This document shows, piece after piece, positions 62,542 through 64,000 of a DNA stretch of 64,000 nt. The stretch covers positions 1-64,000 of the forward strand of contig QKAN01000216.1 of assembly GCA_003246365.1 (NCBI GenBank). The letters are read 5' to 3'. Under the pieces are notes generated by a model, which was given only the letters and a program-made list of their open reading frames with translations, had not been told where the DNA came from and did no database searches. Each line of letters begins with the position of its first letter. Positions within the stretch are counted from its first letter, which is position 1. The translations under genes were made by a program, and so were the position numbers. The DNA comes from Clostridia bacterium (GTDB taxonomy: Bacteria; Bacillota; Clostridia; Christensenellales; CAG-138).

Positions 62542-63072
62542 TTACAAAACAAACTCCATTTGGCATGCACCCGGCTCGTTTTTCGTGTGTTCCGGATCAT
62601 ATTCCAGCGCCTCTACGCAGCCTACGGAAAGATAGAACGCCTGCGCCTGAACGGAGGAATGCGCCGAGATATACAACTTTTGCGCTCCCTGTTCCCGCGC
62701 CCATTGTGCCGCGCGAAAAAACAGTTCTCTACCGATGCCGTGCTGGCGCATTTCTCGGGAAACATACAACCGGGAAAGATCGCGGTATTGTCCCAGAGAT
62801 CCCATTTTTGCCGACTCCACTGCTGCAAATCCTTTTAGCAGATTCAAATCATTATAAGCGGCGAGCAGCAGGCCGCCGGAACGCACCGTTTCGCGCAGGA
62901 TAGAACAGAGTTCCGTGTGCGCTTCTTCGTCCCAAACGTCGGTAAATGACGCGTCGACAATTGTCCATACGCCGTCAACTTTTTTTCTGCAGCGTGTCGT
63001 CTCCTGATATCGGTCGAACCCGGCGAACATGGAAGGCATAATTTCGTTTTCCGTCAGCGTGCGATAATCCAC
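62542..63072 (-). CDS. GNAT family N-acetyltransferase
   Basis: A 176 aa acetyltransferase. The acetyl-CoA loop is SREMRQHGIGRELFFRAAQWARE, and KLYISAHSSVQAQAFYLSVGC is the C-terminal GNAT half. The best start is GTG (VDYRTLTENEI) with GGGGA upstream, matching the N-terminus of relatives; the track ORF is 28 codons longer. Acyl acceptor unknown. Confidence 0.85.
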   Translation of the reverse strand: MDYRTLTENEIMPSMFAGFDRYQETTRCRKKVDGVWTIVDASFTDVWDEEAHTELCSILRETVRSGGLLLAAYNDLNLLKGFAAVESAKMGSLGQYRDLSRLYVSREMRQHGIGRELFFRAAQWAREQGAQKLYISAHSSVQAQAFYLSVGCVEALEYDPEHTKNEPGACQMEFVL

Positions 63073-63135
63073 TGAAAAAATCCCCGTTTCATTGGTGTTC
63101 TTGCAAACAAAATATAACATAGTATTTGTCCGAAT

Positions 63136-63169
63136 CAAACAAAAGCCCCCGCGCATTACTACGCGGGGG
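63136..63169 (-). terminator. Strong minus-strand terminator
   Basis: CCCCCGCG ... CGCGGGGG stem; on the minus strand it is followed by CTTTTGTTTG. It is not preceded by a convincing protein gene, pointing to a non-coding transcript. Confidence 0.75.
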
Positions 63170-63300
63170 GATGCCCGAAACGGGAATCAGCAGCGCCGGA
63201 ACGATTCTTGTGTTCTGCAAGGGATTGTTCTGCGGGGCTTTTAACCCCGAATGGCAGATTAGAATCGCGCGGCTGCTTGCTGTAACAGACTAAGAATTCT
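63137..63300 (-). ncRNA. Candidate structured non-coding RNA (unassigned)
   Basis: Read on the minus strand, nested helices form a rod: GCTGC/GCAGC arms (63272-63276 with 63190-63194), GATTCT/AGAATC (63261-63266 with 63203-63208), TCTGC/GCAGA (63254-63258 with 63229-63233), and an apical CGGGG/CCCCG stem with loop ttaaaag, followed by CCCG-ttt-CGGG and a strong terminator. A long helix with internal bulges and its own terminator resembles small regulatory RNAs of the 6S kind, but no specific 6S signature was recognised. The 5' end and promoter are not defined. Confidence 0.45.
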
Positions 63301-63433
63301 TGATACAACCGATTTTTTTCGGCTTTATCGGAAATCATCCCTGATTTCTGAATTAAGAATAACAAATACAAATACGTTTTACTGTGATTTTGTTGCGCAA
63401 ACGCGGCAAAAAAACTTGTTTTATCACATAGAA

Positions 63434-63461
63434 TTGCATTTTTGTGCGGATATGGTATCAT
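63434..63461 (+). promoter_or_regulatory. Promoter of the MarR gene
   Basis: TTGCAT, 16-nt spacer, TATCAT, about 55 nt before the start codon. An imperfect dyad TTCGT-agtacaa-ACGAA (63468-63484) just downstream may be an operator. Confidence 0.55.
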
Positions 63462-63516
63462 AAATTGTTCGTAGTACAAACGAATTTCGCTTGCCCGGCG
63501 AGAAGGAGAGGAAATC

Positions 63517-63966
63517 ATGACCGATCAGGAGATCGAACTGTTACTCAACCAAGTGCTCAAAGACATGTTTTACAGCGTACTGCGCTTGCAGGAAAAGAGC
63601 GTATCCAAACTCGCAAACGGCAATCTCAGCCGCACGGAGATGCACGCGCTCGAAATCATTCAGGATGTGCCGGATGCAACGCTGACGCAGCTTGCGGATA
63701 TTCTCGGCATTACGAAGGCGACGGTCAGCGTTTCGGTCAGCCGCCTTGTCGAAAAAGGATATCTGGAAAAAATCCGCTCGGAGGACGACCGCCGCAAGAG
63801 CATTCTTCGCCTTACAGAGAGCGGCGAGGTTATGTGCAAAAAGCACACGCAATTTCACGATATGCTCATTAACAGTATCATGCGTGAATTTCGCGTTGCC
63901 GAGTATCCGGAGGTGCTCAAGTCAATGCAAGCGCTTGTGAACTTTTTTAACAATCTGCGTGTGTGA
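63517..63966 (+). CDS. MarR family transcriptional regulator
   Basis: A 149 aa regulator with winged helix-turn-helix ATLTQLADILGITKATVSVSVSRLVEKGYLEKIRSEDDRRKSILRLTESG (residues about 50-105) and long N- and C-terminal dimer helices. GGAG precedes the ATG. In many clostridia a FabT-like MarR gene opens the fatty-acid synthesis operon; the window ends 34 bases later, so this cannot be checked here. Confidence 0.92.
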   Translation: MTDQEIELLLNQVLKDMFYSVLRLQEKSVSKLANGNLSRTEMHALEIIQDVPDATLTQLADILGITKATVSVSVSRLVEKGYLEKIRSEDDRRKSILRLTESGEVMCKKHTQFHDMLINSIMREFRVAEYPEVLKSMQALVNFFNNLRV

Positions 63967-64000
63967 TATTGCAAGAAAAATTGTTCATATGCAGTTTTTG

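Noticed and set aside
63159-63518. 119 aa minus-strand ORF upstream of the MarR gene
   Set aside because: It runs across the MarR promoter and ends inside a strong terminator hairpin; no ribosome-binding site and no recognisable family.

Overview
The window looks like chromosomal DNA from a strictly anaerobic, fermentative member of the Firmicutes (class Clostridia). The evidence is a bifurcating-type [FeFe] hydrogenase operon, AdhE, a flavodiiron protein, hybrid cluster protein, type III glutamine synthetase, ANTAR-type nitrogen control, GGAGG ribosome-binding sites and TTGACA/TATAMT promoters. The genus cannot be named from the sequence. Most of the DNA is moderately GC-rich, with one clearly AT-rich insert near 54.8-57.2 kb. 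No tRNA, rRNA, CRISPR array, IS element or integrase was seen.

Layout. 0-4.6 kb: glnS, gltX and ychF, separated by A/T-rich palindromic repeats. 4.6-12.4 kb: a hydrogenase operon. It holds a PAS-bearing sensory hydrogenase (HydS-like), a SpoIIE phosphatase and HydC/B/A, and is bracketed by two paralogous small [2Fe-2S] proteins. 12.4-17.8 kb: an epimerase-like protein, the NusG-II/Gx/ApbE membrane-flavin cluster, and a flavodiiron protein with two rubredoxin domains. 17.9-23.5 kb: M24 peptidase, SCP2 protein, TetR and FAD oxidoreductase, then an SDR with a divergent TetR. 23.6-29.8 kb: a nitrogen module of ANTAR regulator, glnA, divergent glnN (type III GS) and asnB. Its leaders have terminators, and the glnN leader has a textbook ANTAR hexaloop overlapping the terminator. 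29.8-30.2 kb: tandem 91-bp repeats. 30.2-41.6 kb: mixed housekeeping genes (MgtC, thioredoxin, RluA, thioesterase, AdhE, LysR, D-aminoacylase).

41.7-47.7 kb: a cobalamin riboswitch controls a BtuFCD-type importer and a histidine phosphatase. An ECF transporter S component with its own attenuator leader, a DUF3842 protein and a TetR follow. 48-54.8 kb: small membrane proteins, an LRR lipoprotein, hcp, a PPC protein, a CoA-disulfide-reductase-like enzyme, a PadR regulator and a membrane 4Fe-4S protein. 54.8-57.2 kb: an AT-rich insert carrying one Rad50/RloC-like ATPase gene, flanked by a diverged 150-bp direct duplication of the end of the 4Fe-4S gene. 57.4-64 kb: a GLUG/Ig-like secreted protein, two tandem membrane GGDEF proteins, a methyltransferase, a GNAT protein, a likely structured non-coding RNA on the minus strand, and a MarR regulator at the end.

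The most unusual items are the duplication-flanked ATPase island, the ANTAR-type glnN leader, the orphan structured RNA near 63.2 kb, the ECF-transporter leader with three identical ACGAA-loop hairpins, and the 91-bp repeat array.
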